64,000 nucleotides of DNA from Curvularia sp. ZM96 (Eukaryota; Ascomycota; Dothideomycetes; Pleosporales; Pleosporaceae), in contig JAJGBQ010000002.1 in the NCBI GenBank assembly GCA_022457065.1, positions 1,798,001 to 1,862,000 of the forward strand. Reading direction: 5' to 3'. Shown here in pieces: positions 11,017 through 22,669 of this stretch (the stretch's first letter is position 1; each line of letters starts with the position of its first letter). A model generated the notes under the pieces. It was not told where the DNA came from. It made no database searches and saw nothing but the letters and a program-made list of their open reading frames with translations. The position numbers and the translations under genes were made by a program.

Positions 11017-11747
11017 GGCTGGACGAGGGCTGGAGAGTAGCGTGAGTGGGGATCTGTAGAGAGGCGCGGGAATATGTAGGTAGGGAAGAAGCGGCTAGGC
11101 AGTGGTAAGGTGTTGGTAGGCGGAGCAGCACCAGAGTATTGTCGCTGATAGTAGTGGCGGACCAATCGATGGCGGGGCTCCCGCAATGCTTCTGCGGACA
11201 GGGGGCGCAGCGCTCTTGGAACCGATAATCGTAATGCTGGACGTGGCCAAGACGAGATGTGGACGCGAAGTACGTATACAGTACAGCGGAGAGCGGAGGG
11301 AGAGGAGGATATATGACGCAGCAGGGCAGGACGGCAGCGGAGCTTCAGGGCCACTGCCGTGACAGCGCGGGTCCAGACGGTCTACCACAAAAATAGCGGC
11401 GACTCGGACGACGAGGGGGGCCTTTCTGCAACGTCGTCATCTCCCGCGCTCGCATGCACATGCACATCTCGCGTGCAACACCCCCCACGAGTCTGGAAAA
11501 GCGCCTGTGTGAAGACTTGGGCTGAGCACAGCTGGCCATTCAGCTCTGCGCATCAGGCGCGCAGCCGGCCTTGATTACAGCCCTATGCCCCCATCCGCCA
11601 CCTGCGCATCATTCGCGGTCCGTTTCCGTCACGTGCGTGCGCGTGGCTCCTCCCTAGCGCGCCAAATACGAGGGCGGGAAACTTGCCTGTACATGCTGGT
11701 GTCCATTTCAACCACCAACGCTGGTCGCATCACCGAGCCCACACGCC
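11017..11747. other. divergent promoter region, NCS1 / MED4
   Basis: GC-rich gap between divergent starts. The minus-strand reading frame that runs through NCS1 intron 1 continues into it to about 11354, but it has no ATG at its head and no family resemblance. I see no gene or named element here. Confidence 0.55.
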
Positions 11748-12656
11748 ATGGACGACGTTCTGAACGAGCAATTCAGCCGAGTCGAGAAGGCTTTGACCAC
11801 CCTGGTCGATTCAATCGCCGCCTACAACCCAGCGACCCAGGCTGCAATCGACCTCGTGGCCGCTGACGACCAACTGAGCGAGGGTCTCGACCAACGTACG
11901 CCCACACGTCTCGTGTTCGTCGCCGGTCAAGCTAGTTAACACGTTACAGTCGCCAAACACCAAGCAAACCACGCCCGCATACAGACCCTACGTGCAGAGG
12001 CAGACGCTCTTGAAGAGCAGCTTAAGACCTCAGTCAAGAAGCTCGCAGAACTGCGACGTGAGCTGTTCAGGACTCCCGCGACGACGTTTTCACAAGATTC
12101 GCGTGCCGTGCCCTTTGACGAGCTCCTACAGTACGCGACCAACATCTCAAGATACACTGTACCGCCAACCTATCGCGAGCGTGTCCCTACCACAGACAAG
12201 GACGACGACGAGGCGGGTTCGAGTGGGGCCCCCACTAATGGCGTAAACACGCCTGCCGTTGTGCCGGAGGCTATGGATCTGGCCAATGATGGCTCTGAAG
12301 CACAGAAGGGAGCTGAAGATGCCGATGGGCCTGCGCCTGACATCACTGCCGAAGAGGAGGAGTGGCTGAAGAAACTCAAGGCCAGCAATCTAGCATGGTA
12401 TCCCTGGCCAAGCACAGAAAAGATTCGCAACGGCATTCTCTACCGCCTCTCCTACTGGCGGGAGAAGGGCAACAACCTGGATGAGTTCGATATACCGGCA
12501 TATCTAGAAGAGCAAAGAAAGAAAGCTCTAGGCCAAGAGGAGACTTCGGGAGAAGCTCCAGCTGAACCAGCAGAAGAGCAGCCTCATCGGGAGGCCGCAA
12601 GACCAACAAGGCCGCTTAGTGCGTTTACGGGTCTTGACGACATGGACGAGATGTGA
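11748..12656 (+). CDS. MED4: Mediator complex subunit 4
   Basis: Middle-module subunit of Mediator, which links activators to RNA polymerase II in the nucleus. Exons 11748-11895 and 11950-12656 give 284 aa; the intron is 54 nt. The N-terminal helical part (FSRVEKALTTLVDSIAAYNP, then HQANHARIQTLRAEADALEE) has the Med4 coiled-coil pattern. It is followed by PFDELLQYATNISRYTVPP, the conserved Med4 block, and by YPWPSTEKIRNGIL, matching the W-P-S-x-x-x-I-R element. The last 80 residues are acidic and low in complexity, with a short conserved-looking end (GLDDMDEM). Length agrees with other ascomycete Med4 proteins. Confidence 0.85.
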
Positions 12657-13082
12657 GTTTTGTTGGGCGCAGATCACCAAAACACGTGCTTCATAGCCAT
12701 AGCCGTACAATACAGCAAAATTTCTCTGAAATTTAGTAAAGCATCATATGTGGTCTTCACATGACATTGTCAACCCTCCTATAGCTTGGTCATGAGTGAG
12801 CGGGCGTACCTGTCAGACATGCAGGATGGGATGACATCGCCCGTGGCTGAGAACATATTTCTATAGCTATTGTTTCGTGCAGTGATACAAGTACATTACA
12901 AGTATACAACCAGACCAGTGTCGACGTTATTCTTCAAGCTCCGTAGCTGCTCGGATGCTCCCTGTAGCTTTAGCCGAATGTGGTTAGCACCTAAATTTTC
13001 GGGGCAGCCGTGCTCAACTTTTCTCAACTTGACGACGCGACTTGGACTTTCAACAAACACATACACTAACAATTAACGAAAA
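12657..13082. other. intergenic region
   Basis: 3' region of MED4 and promoter of POL5. AAATTTT-containing runs occur near 12730 and 12990; they resemble the core of the rRNA-processing element found upstream of ribosome-biogenesis genes, but too weakly to call. Confidence 0.5.
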
Positions 13083-16000
13083 ATGGGTAGCAAGGCACGA
13101 AAGAGGGAGCGCGATGCGGACCAAGGGGAAAAAGTGGACGAGGCTCCTGCAAAACGGCCCAGACAAAGCATTGACGGTCAGGTGAACCTCTCGAAGCTAT
13201 ACGTGGATCTGGCCGCAGAGGAAGATGACGTTCGTCTTGAGGCCGCCAAACAGATTATTGTGAGGTTCTCACCTGAGAGCAAACCAGCTGCAAAGGAGGT
13301 GGAGGAAGCCCTAGTGCGACTGATCAAAGGCCTATGCAGTCAGCGCAAAGCAGCCAGGGTCGGATTTTCACTTACTCTCACCGAGCTTCTGCGCCAAATC
13401 TTTGGAGAGAAGAAGAGCGAGATTGAGGGCCTGCAACTTGACGTAGCATCCATCATCAAGATGGTGGAAGAGAAGACGAAGCCCAAAGGCAATGTGCCCG
13501 GAAAGGTAAGAATACAACCGAGAAGACGCACATTCTCAATACTAATTGGTATAGGAACGAAGAGATCACACAATTGGAAAATTGTTCGGTTTCAAGGCCA
13601 TTATGCAGTCATCCATTCTGATTGAGCCTGAAGTCTCCTTGGATTGCTGGAACAATCTACTGGACCGAGTGTACAAGATGGCGCGCGACATTCCTTGGCT
13701 ACGCGAAGAATGTGGCATGGTTCTCGTTGAAGCGGTGAGGAGCTTGAAGGGCCAGTCAAAGTACCAAAAGTGTGTCGAGGAGCTACTTGAGCGCCTCAGT
13801 TCATTCCAGCTCATTTCTACCCCTGAAGGTGTAGCCGTGTGGCTTACGGTGAAGGAAAGCTATCCAAAGGCGCTTCCAGAGGGTGTCTGGCATGCCAATG
13901 ATCCTCTATCGAAGAAGGAGCGCTCTCGTCTGGCCAAGATCTTGAAGGAGGATTTCAACAAGAATGATTCAGAAGATGGCAAGAAAGAAGCGGCAAAGAC
14001 CGGAACGACAAATCCCAATCCGTCGTTTACCTGGGACCTGGCGTTTGCAGAAATTCTGCGCAGAGATTTGGCAGCAAAAGAAGATGCCAACAACAAACCA
14101 GAATTCCCACAGTTTTGGATTGATACTGTAGATGGTGAGTTCATACCGGAAACCGGCCATCGCTTTTTCACATGACTGACTAGATATAGGTAGCCTCTTC
14201 TCTTCAGCCGCGTCTCATGAACGCAAAGCCTGGGGGTTCAAGCTACTCAGCAGCATGGTTACACGTGTGCCTGATTGGGCCATACCAGCGCTTTTCAGTC
14301 CTAATCTCATGCGGACACTCATCAATCAGAGCAAGAAGGAGGACAGATTTCTTCACTCAGCCGCATTAGCAGCGTTGAGCTCAGTCCAACTCCGAGTTGA
14401 TCAGGAAGACGGGACAGCTCTACCCATCTTCGTTGCGCTAACGTCAAAGAATGGCAGCATTGAATTTGACCGAGTCACGAAGACGAAGACCCTTGAACAA
14501 ATCCTGTTGTCGGCTGACGACAAGAGCTTGATGAAGATCGTACGCCATCTCAAGTCTCTAATTCTACGTCCAGAGAGTGAGGACCAGGCGGTCGCTGACA
14601 GCCGTCGCCAAGCCATAGCAGATTTATTGCTAAGCACTGTCAAATTGTACAAACGCTACGAGAAGTTCAACGAAAAGGTCTTCAAGAAGGAGGCTGTCCA
14701 TCGTCAAGAGGGCCGCGCTCTGGAGGAGAGGAAATCAAACTGGCTTCGAGAGACCTTGGAGACGCTAGTAGAGTTTGCCTACTTCGTCCCCGCTCAAAAC
14801 GCGGAGACCAAGAAAATGCCGCTTCCTCCTATCAGCGATCGCAGCCGGACAATGTTTCAAGAACGCCTATCTTCATGCCTGACCAAGCTGCTTGACGTAA
14901 AGCTCGGCAATCGCGCAGACGTTGCGCTTCTGGTTATTGACATGATCAAAGCTAAGAGTGGCAAGTCTTCGAAATTGGAACTTTCCTTGAAAGCAGACCC
15001 ATCGATTCTGAGCACCATTAAACAAGCGTCAAAGACTCTTGCTAGCATTTCTGAAGCTGTGTGTACGCTTTCTGCTTCTATTGTACATTTGACTGACTTG
15101 AAACTATAGGGCTCAGTAGCTGGCAACGAAATGGCAGCCCAAGGCTTCATGCTCTTGTACTCGCTGACGCTTCTCCAAGTCTACAATGGTGAAGGCGATG
15201 CTGTAATGATGCTTGACGACCTTGATGCTTCCTATAAAGCCTTTGAATCATCGCGGAAGACTTCCGAGAAGCAAAAATCTTCAGCATCCGACGGTCAAAA
15301 TGCCTTTGTTGAAATTGTGCTCTCCTTCTCAGGCAACACGCGCACGTTGTTCCGTCGCATAGGAGAGGAGGCTTTCTCCATCTTTGCTTCGGAGATTAGT
15401 GCTGATGGACTCCAATCGCTTACTGACATCCTGGATACCGAAGAAAACCTGGAAGGTCAGAGGGAATTGTTCAACCAGGGTGATGAAGACGTGGAAGAAG
15501 ACGAATCAAGCGACGACGACGAAGATGATGAAGAGGATTCTGACGTAGAGATGATTGATGGAGGAGGATCCAACGACGCCTCTGAATCAGATTCCAGTGG
15601 CAGTGATAGCAACAGCAACGGGAGCAGTGACGACGATGACAGCGAAGACGACGCAGAGTTGACACAGTTTGATAATATGCTAGCCATGACTCTTCAAACG
15701 TCAAAGCCGAATGTCAATGGCGATGCGGCAGAGGAGACGTCGGATGAGTCGGACATGGACGATGAACAGATGATGGCGTTGGACCCACACCTTAGCAAGA
15801 TCTTCAAAGAGAGAAGCAAAACGACCAGCAAGAAGAAGGAGCGAGAGGATGCTAAGCAGAACGTGGTCCAGTTCAAGTCGAGGGTGCTTGATCTGCTGGC
15901 CATATACATGGAGAAGCAATACTCGAATCCGCTCACGCTCAACGTTCTACTCCCAGTGCTTCGCCGCACCCGCGCAAATGCAAACAAGCAGATAGCCGAT

Positions 16001-16345
16001 AAAGCAGCCAAGATGCTCAAGACCTTCTTCGACACACGCACGAAGCACAAAGCCCCTCTGCCAAAGCCAGAGAACACGGAGCCTGTATGGGAGCTACTAA
16101 AGGGCATCCATGAAGAGGCGAAGCTGGGAAACGGGGCCAAGGTCCATGCAGATGCGTGTGGTTCCGCCAGTCTGCACGTTGTCAAAGTGCTTGTTGGCAT
16201 GGACAAGGCAAACTATGCTGGCGTAGTGGATATATATGCGGAGACACAGAAGCAGTGGTTTGCGGACAAGAAGTCTCCTCTTCAGCCCGTGCTGTTTATG
16301 CAGTTTCAAAACTGGTCAGTCAACGCACGGCAGCAGGGAAAATGA
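13083..16345 (+). CDS. POL5: DNA polymerase V / MYBBP1A-like ribosome biogenesis protein
   Basis: Nucleolar HEAT-repeat protein needed for rRNA production; the old polymerase name reflects only distant similarity. Exons 13083-13505, 13555-14134, 14190-15058 and 15110-16345 give 1035 aa, close to other fungal POL5 proteins; introns are 49, 55 and 51 nt. An N-terminal basic stretch (RKRERD, KRPRQ) is a likely nuclear signal. Helical repeats follow (LYVDLAAEEDDVRLEAAKQI, LLRQIFGEKKSEIEGLQLDV). Residues of about 745-810 form a very acidic Asp/Glu/Ser tract, typical of the family. The third intron uses a GTGTGT donor at 15059; the overlapping GTGTAC at 15061 would break the frame. Confidence 0.9.
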
Positions 16346-16719
16346 GACTGGTGTGCGTGTGAGTGGCAGTGTATTAGAATAGTGTAGATGATGAATTGGT
16401 ATATCATCATTCGAAGATGGTTACTATCTGCCAATATAGAGTATGAAAGGAGATTGTTTGTATAATATGAGTTCATCGCGTAAAACAGTTCTTTCCCAAT
16501 CACGTGTAGCTGGTACCTAGGTATAGCATTATGCTGTCGATATGCCTGTACCGGTGTGTCATGTCCGTGGCGAAGCCCCCACTAGCTCTGCCCCGCGGCG
16601 GGGACCCTCGGTAGCCCTAGCGTAGCTGCCTCCCATGCTGTACCAAACATTTCCAAGTTTCAGCGAACTCGCGGGCGGTCTACACTATTCTTTTTTCTCC
16701 ACACAGCTTGCACTCAGAA
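16346..16719. other. intergenic region
   Basis: 3' region of POL5 and promoter of the deubiquitinase gene, both on the plus strand. A CACGTG hexamer lies at 16501-16506. Nothing else supportable. Confidence 0.5.
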
Positions 16720-19337
16720 ATGGCTTGCAAGCACGTCAACGCGCCTGGTTGGTCCTCTTCTCAGCCCGCCGAAGCAAGCAAACCTATAGCAAAGGATCCA
16801 AGGTGGCGTTGGTCTGAGCGATTCGCCCTCCGCCTTGGATATTATTGTTATGTAGCTTCGGCTTTGATAAGGGCTGTGCTAACACGTTGTAGAACTACGG
16901 CCCCCAGGCCCTACGCAGTCAGTCTACCGGGAAGACTGTACCCAGTGCTTCGACTCGATCGACGACCCAACCGGCCTAGATGTATGCCTTTACTGCTTCA
17001 ACGGAGGCTGCACAAGCGACCGGAACCATTCTCTCCTCCATGTATCTTCTACAACCCACCCGCTCGTCCTCAATATCAAGCGCACGCGAAAGCGGGTTCA
17101 GCGTGACGAGCCACCCCAGAAGATGACCAAGCTTGCTGTCGCAGCTGAAACCGAAACCGACCGCTACGACACTACAACACAAGTCAAGTGCTACGAGTGT
17201 GGAATCGATGACGTAGACAGAGGATCTGGAAAGCTTCCAGAACTCGTTGACGCAGTCCTCAAGGCGAACACATTTGCCAAGCAGCAAGAAGTCAAGGCGT
17301 GGGAGCAAGAGCTGACAGCTTGCGAGCATACACTGTGCCTGGAGCAGGATACAGCACGACAAATCGAGTCTGAAACGTTGGGTCACTGTTCAGAGTGCGA
17401 TCTGAAAGAGAACCTATGGCTCTGTTTGTCATGCGGTAATCTAGGCTGCGGTCGCCAACAGTTTGGTGGCGTTGGTGGCAACTCACACGGTGTTGGACAC
17501 ACCAAGTCAACCGGTCATCCTGTTGCCGTCAAGCTTGGTTCTCTCACTGCCGATGGTACAGCCGATATCTATTGCTATGCTTGCGACGAGGAGCGTATCG
17601 ATCCAGAGCTACCGGATCACTTGGCGCACTGGGGCATCAACATCAAGGACAGGGTCAAGACGGAGAAGAGCCTCACTGAAATGCAGGTTGAGCAGAATCT
17701 TCGATGGGACTTTGCAATGGTGACAGAGGACGGCAAGGAACTGCAACCATTGTTTGGACCAGAGTTGACGGGCCTGAAAAACCTGGGCAACAGCTGTTAT
17801 CTGAACAGTACATTGCAGGCTCTCTTCGCTATGCCGGAATTCAAGGAGCGATACTATTTGCCAGATCAAGCGCCACCTGATGCAGCACTTCCTGCAGAAG
17901 ATCTGGAAACCCAACTGCGCAAGATCGCTGATGGAATGATTTCGGGTCGCTATTCCAAGCCCGATACGGACGTTATCACCAACGAGCACAGTCCAGAAAT
18001 TCCTCACCAGCGCGGTCTTGTACCTGCAATGCTGAAGCACTTGATCGGTCGAGGACATGCCGAGTTCTCGACAATGCGACAACAAGACGCCTTCGAACTA
18101 CTCCTGCACATGTTCAAGCTGATATCTCGGTCGCAGCATACTGCACCACACAAGAACCCTGTAGATGCTTTCCGATTCGCTATGGAACAACGATTACAAT
18201 GTGTCGGCTGTAAGCGTGTGCGATATAGGACAGACGAACAAGAGAACATTACGATCCCCGTCCCTGCTTGTAGGATACCAAAGGAATCACAAATGGACGT
18301 TACAAACGGCAGCGGTAAAAACGAAGAGAAGGAAGAGTTTGAAGCGGTGTCACTAAAGGATTGTCTTGACATATTCACGGGCGAAGAACTGGTCGAGCTT
18401 ACCTGCAGTGCCTGCGGTAGCAAGGATGGGTTTACCAAGAGAAACATGTTCAAGACCTTCCCCGCAGTATTGGCAGTAAATGCATGGCGCTTCAAGGTGG
18501 TGAACTGGGTGCCTACAAAGCTGGATGTGCCTGTCATTGTTGATGACGAGCCACTATCACTTGATGCCTACAAATCCAAGGGATTGAGCGAAGGTGAAGA
18601 ACTCCTCCCGGACGATGTTGAGATGGGGGCAGCCGGAGGATCGTCAGGCAAGTGGGTTCCCAATGAGGCGGCGCTATCGATGCTCGAAGCTATGGGCTTC
18701 CCCAGGGTCAGGTGTGAGAAGGCGCTACATGCAACTGGAAACGAAGACCCTGAAGCAGCATCGAATTGGCTGTTCTCGCATATGGAAGATCCTGACATTG
18801 ATGATCCTGTTGACTTCAATGCTGGCTCTGGCGGAAATGCGGCCGCTACGTCCACGATTGACCCCGAGAAGATTGAGAATCTGGGTGCTATGGGCTTCAG
18901 TGCCCCTCAAGCACGACAGGCCCTCAAGGAGACGGGTGGCGATATGGAGCGTGCCGTCGATTGGCTATTCAACCATCCGGATGCAGCCGGCGACTTTGAC
19001 GAAGGCGGTAGCTCCGATGCACCGGCCGATGCGACGGAGAAGGTATTGGCCGGTAGCGATGAGCTGCCTGCGAGCTTTCAGCTGCACTCGATTGTGTGCC
19101 ACAAGGGAAGCTCAATCCACGCTGGGTACGTCAGGCAGTCTAGAAACATCTTTAACCATCCACGTGACCGGCCATTCGCTGACACTTTACAGTCACTACG
19201 TAGCATTCGTCCGCAAGCAGTTGCCGAATGAGAAGTCAGCCTCATGGGTTTTGTTTAACGACGAGAAGGTTGCCAAGGCTGCAGACGCGGAAGAGATGAA
19301 GAAGTTTGCCTATGTATATTTCTTCAGGCGTTTGTAA
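16720..19337 (+). CDS. UBP14: ubiquitin C-terminal hydrolase, UBP14 / USP5 type
   Basis: Cysteine protease that takes apart unanchored ubiquitin chains and keeps the proteasome free of them. Exons 16720-16747, 16893-19125 and 19193-19337 give 801 aa, near the family length. Order: a variant zinc-finger region (CTQCFDSIDD...CLYCFNGGC, residues 25-50), the UBP zinc finger (HCSECDLKENLWLCLSCGN, about 175-230), the Cys box LKNLGNSCYLNST with catalytic Cys311, two UBA domains (MLEAMGFPRVRCEKAL and NLGAMGFSAPQARQAL), and the His box HYVAF with His755, placed in the last exon. The first splice junction is the least certain: donor GTTGGT at 16748 is weak but keeps phase, and the acceptor follows a CTAAC site. 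Confidence 0.92.
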
Positions 19338-19775
19338 GACAGAGGATCTAGGTCGTGCATCACAGACTAGCATAGCGGACACGGAGTTGTCTCGGATTGG
19401 CATTCGCAAACATGGCACGGCGAAAGGGAGCGAGATTTGAGGGTAACTATGGCTGCATGTTTCTAGCCGTAGTAATGTAGAGATAACAGTGTAGATGTGG
19501 AATATGATGATACAAGCTTCCATCTGATAAGGGCCCTCGGTTTCACGGACAGCATGGAAGCTTTTGGTTGTTGATCCATGTGCTAAGTGTGGGGTAGTTA
19601 CCTAGCGCACAGATTACGTCGCCGATCACGCTTTTCCGTACATTACTTCAATTGCCCGTCGCCCATCTAACATTTCCGCCACACCTACACACACTCACCA
19701 ACACCTACCTGCTACCAACACAACTGACGAATATCTACCTCCATATAAAAAACCGCGCATACCGAGATCGGAATC
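19338..19775. other. intergenic region
   Basis: 3' region of UBP14 and promoter of ISU1. A TATAAAA run sits about 30 bp before the ISU1 start codon, too close to be a confident TATA box. A CA/AC-rich leader (19676-19735) precedes it, as is common in fungal 5' untranslated regions. Confidence 0.5.
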
Positions 19776-20556
19776 ATGTTTAGGAGAGTTGCAGCAGCTG
19801 TGCCTGCCCAGGCCGGACGAGTACTTGCAACCGCCGCCAGACCCAGCATCGCATCGCCCATCCGCACAGCAGCACCTGCAGTCTCGACAATCGGACGGCG
19901 ACAGTACCACGAGAAAGATAAGTCCCCCTTTATCTTCCTGGCTTGATGGCGCATATGGTGGCGATATCGGAGACCTTGGGAAGCCGACGCCGTCATTGCG
20001 ATAATTCATCCGACTCCCATAAATGTATGAGAACGCTCAGCTAACATGCGCAGCACTGCTCGATCACTACAACAGGCCACGAAATGTCGGCTCCATGTCA
20101 AAGACTGACAGCGACGTCGGTACTGGTCTAGTCGGCGCACCCGCATGTGGCGATGTCATGAAGCTCCAAATTCGAGTCGACCCCAACAACAACACCATCA
20201 GCGATGTCAAGTTTAAGACGTTTGGTTGCGGTAGCGCGATTGCTAGTTCGAGTTATCTGACCGAGCTTGTTCGGGGAATGACATTGGAGGATGCGGCGCG
20301 GATCAAGAACACAGAGATTGCAAAGGAGCTCTGCCTGCCACCTGTAAAGCGTGAGTATCTCCTCGGTACAAGGTTGCTCTATGAATGATACTGACTAGCT
20401 GCAGTTCACTGCTCTATGCTTGCCGAGGACGCCATCAAATCCGCCATCTCCAACTACTACACCAAGAACCCCAAGGCACGGCAAACAGACCTCGGTGGCA
20501 AGTCAGCGCCCTTGCCTAAGGTCGAGGTCGAGACTGTGTCATCTGCGGCGGCCTAG
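19776..20556 (+). CDS. ISU1: mitochondrial iron-sulfur cluster scaffold protein (IscU type)
   Basis: Scaffold on which Nfs1, frataxin and ferredoxin build [2Fe-2S] clusters in the mitochondrial matrix. Proposed exons are 19776-19917, 20054-20350 and 20405-20556, giving 196 aa. Residues 1-44 are basic with no acidic residue, a clear presequence (MFRRVAAAVPAQAGRVLATA). The cluster ligands are all present: Cys79 (GAPACGD), Cys106 (FGCGSA) and Cys149 (LHCSML); the chaperone-recognition motif LPPVK is at 142-146. The oddity is intron 1: the acceptor GCAG with CTAAC branch site is normal, but the only phase-correct donor reads ATAAGT instead of GTAAGT (19918). Without splicing the protein ends after KDKSPFIFLA. 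Intron 2 is canonical. Confidence 0.92.
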
Positions 20557-21212
20557 AGAAGATGTTTAATACAAATTGATACCGAGAGCATGGAGGGGAA
20601 AGGGTGAGGGATGAAGCGGTTTGATATTCCCAGCATAAGTCTTTCGCTACTCAATGTATCGATTGAGACAGAGGCGTTTGTGCGTTAGTGTCGTTGGCTT
20701 CTTGTACAGATTGGCCAAAAGAAGTACTTAAACTTATCATCGCAATGAACAAAAACACTTGAAATTCGAAATCTTGTAGCGGGGCCCAGTCGTGCAGTAT
20801 GTGATTTAGATGGGAGTGGAAAGAGCGTTTTAAACGGCAAGACTAGATGTCTTACGTGCCGGTGCGCAAATCGGCTTGGGATTGGCCTTATGAGCTGAGT
20901 ATCACGCCATGCAGGTGCTCTAGATTAGATCGTCCATCTGCTTCTGCATATGTGAGAGTGTGGTGTGGACCTATGACGCGTGTTTCCAGGCCACGGGCCG
21001 AATGATTATATGCTCCTTCTAATGGAGAATTATTCTGAGATGTGGAGATAGTTCTGATCTCCATCCCAAGGCTTATACCCTGTCAGCGAAATGAGCGTGT
21101 GTCTGCCAATGACGCTGCGAACCCGACTTCAACCATTCGCGACCTCGGTCCCTTACCTTGTCGACACCCCAGATTGCCTCCACGCTCCGTAACTGCTGCA
21201 GATCCCCCAAAC
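20557..21212. other. intergenic region
   Basis: 3' region of ISU1 and promoter of the C9orf78/Tls1-like gene. It is moderately AT-rich, and I see no gene or recognisable element. Confidence 0.55.
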
Positions 21213-22402
21213 ATGGCGACGACACAGGACGAGGGCTCAGAATCCGTCGTACGCTTTAAGCGTCGCAAAACCACTCACCCGAAGCGTGTCGCTGCTGAAG
21301 AAGAAGCGCCTACAGTCTCGCTCTCGCAACCTCCAGATGTTGGCAGTGCACAACACGCGCCTCTACCCGCAGACGAAGCCAACGAAGATGAAGAGTCGGT
21401 TCTCAATCTGAAGGAAATACTCCGCAATCGAAAGCGCCCACGAGATCGCCTCAAGGAAAGCGCGCGTAAGACAGACAGTCCTCGGACAGAGTTGGTTCAC
21501 ATGGAAGACACACCACGAGCAGATCAGTACACAGGACGCTTTGTCGCACAGACAGGCCAAGTAGTCGATCGCGACGACAGGCAGATGTAAGTGGACCACA
21601 CAATAGTCGAAAGAATTAAAGGCATGCGGCAAGTACAGACGCTGATGTGCTAGGTCGGAATACGTAGAAGCCCGCATGGCTGAAAAGAACCATCGTCAAT
21701 ACGGCTGGCCCATACCACTCCACCTCCAAGCCGCTGTCGCTGCCATAGCACCCGATCTAAAACACACCTTTGCCTCGTCGCGAAGCGCTGCGCATGCGCC
21801 AACAGAAACAGAAAGCGCGGTAGATAAAGAACATAGCGAGCGATTGGCAGCGGGCCAGGGCAAGCTGCAGGAAGTCGATCTTGGGCCTGAAGCTACAGCG
21901 CGCATAGAACAGGCTTGGAAAAGGCTGGACAAGGGCGAGCCAGAAGTGTCGGCCACCAAGACGAGAAAAGACAGGTATGGGTATGCGTGGCGCAAGCCGC
22001 GGGCGGGCGGAAAGACAGAGGAAGATAGGAAGCGCGATCAGATGGTTGAGGCTGTTCTTAGTGAGGCAAAACGTACGTCTATCTCTGCTTCTTTTTCTCA
22101 AGTTTTCTCATACTAATATACATCCAGTCGATTACTTCGATGCGCCTGCTCCCTCAAACCCCCCTCTCGCTACAAATGCTGCGCATGCGAATACCGACGA
22201 TGCGCTCGTCGAGCAGTTCCGCACAGAGTACTTTGAATCCATGGAAGCGCGACGCCAGCATCAAGCAGCGAGGAAAACCGCAACGTCGACGGCGAAAGGT
22301 GCGGCGCCGTCGATTTCAGGCCCGAAAATGGGAGGGAGTAAGAGTGCGAGGGCGAGAATGCACAAGTTGCAGCAGGAAGAGATGGCGAAGAAGAAGAGAT
22401 GA
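21213..22402 (+). CDS. C9orf78/HCA59-Tls1-like splicing factor
   Basis: Nuclear protein of the hepatocellular-carcinoma-antigen-59 family; the fission yeast member Tls1 associates with the spliceosome and affects telomeric silencing through splicing of shelterin transcripts. Exons 21213-21586, 21654-22072 and 22128-22402 give 355 aa (introns 67 and 55 nt). The family N-terminal motif is VVRFKRRKTTHPKR, followed by the LNLKEILRNRKRPRDRLKES element. The middle block ARMAEKNHRQYGWPIPLHL leads to the conserved EQAWKRLDKGEPE region, and YGYAWRKPR and DYFDAPAP complete the pattern. The C-terminus is basic, ending in KKKR. Assignment rests on motif order; no structured enzymatic domain is expected. 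Confidence 0.82.
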
Positions 22403-22669
22403 AAACGAGATTGTCTTCTTTAGAAACCTGCTTGGTTGTATAGATAATAGTAGTAGTGTATGGTATCAAAATAACATCCTATGTGTACATGTGAAAAAGG
22501 AAACGAAAAGATATCAAAAGCGCCAGGACTCCTGTCTTTCCCTCGTCCTTTGTGTATAACGGTGTATGCCCTCCACCTGAGATCTGATAGATAGTATGCT
22601 GGACCAAGAACGCCTTTTCCGTCCCTCATCTGCAATATAAAGAAGAAGAGAAAAAAAAACGGCATATAC

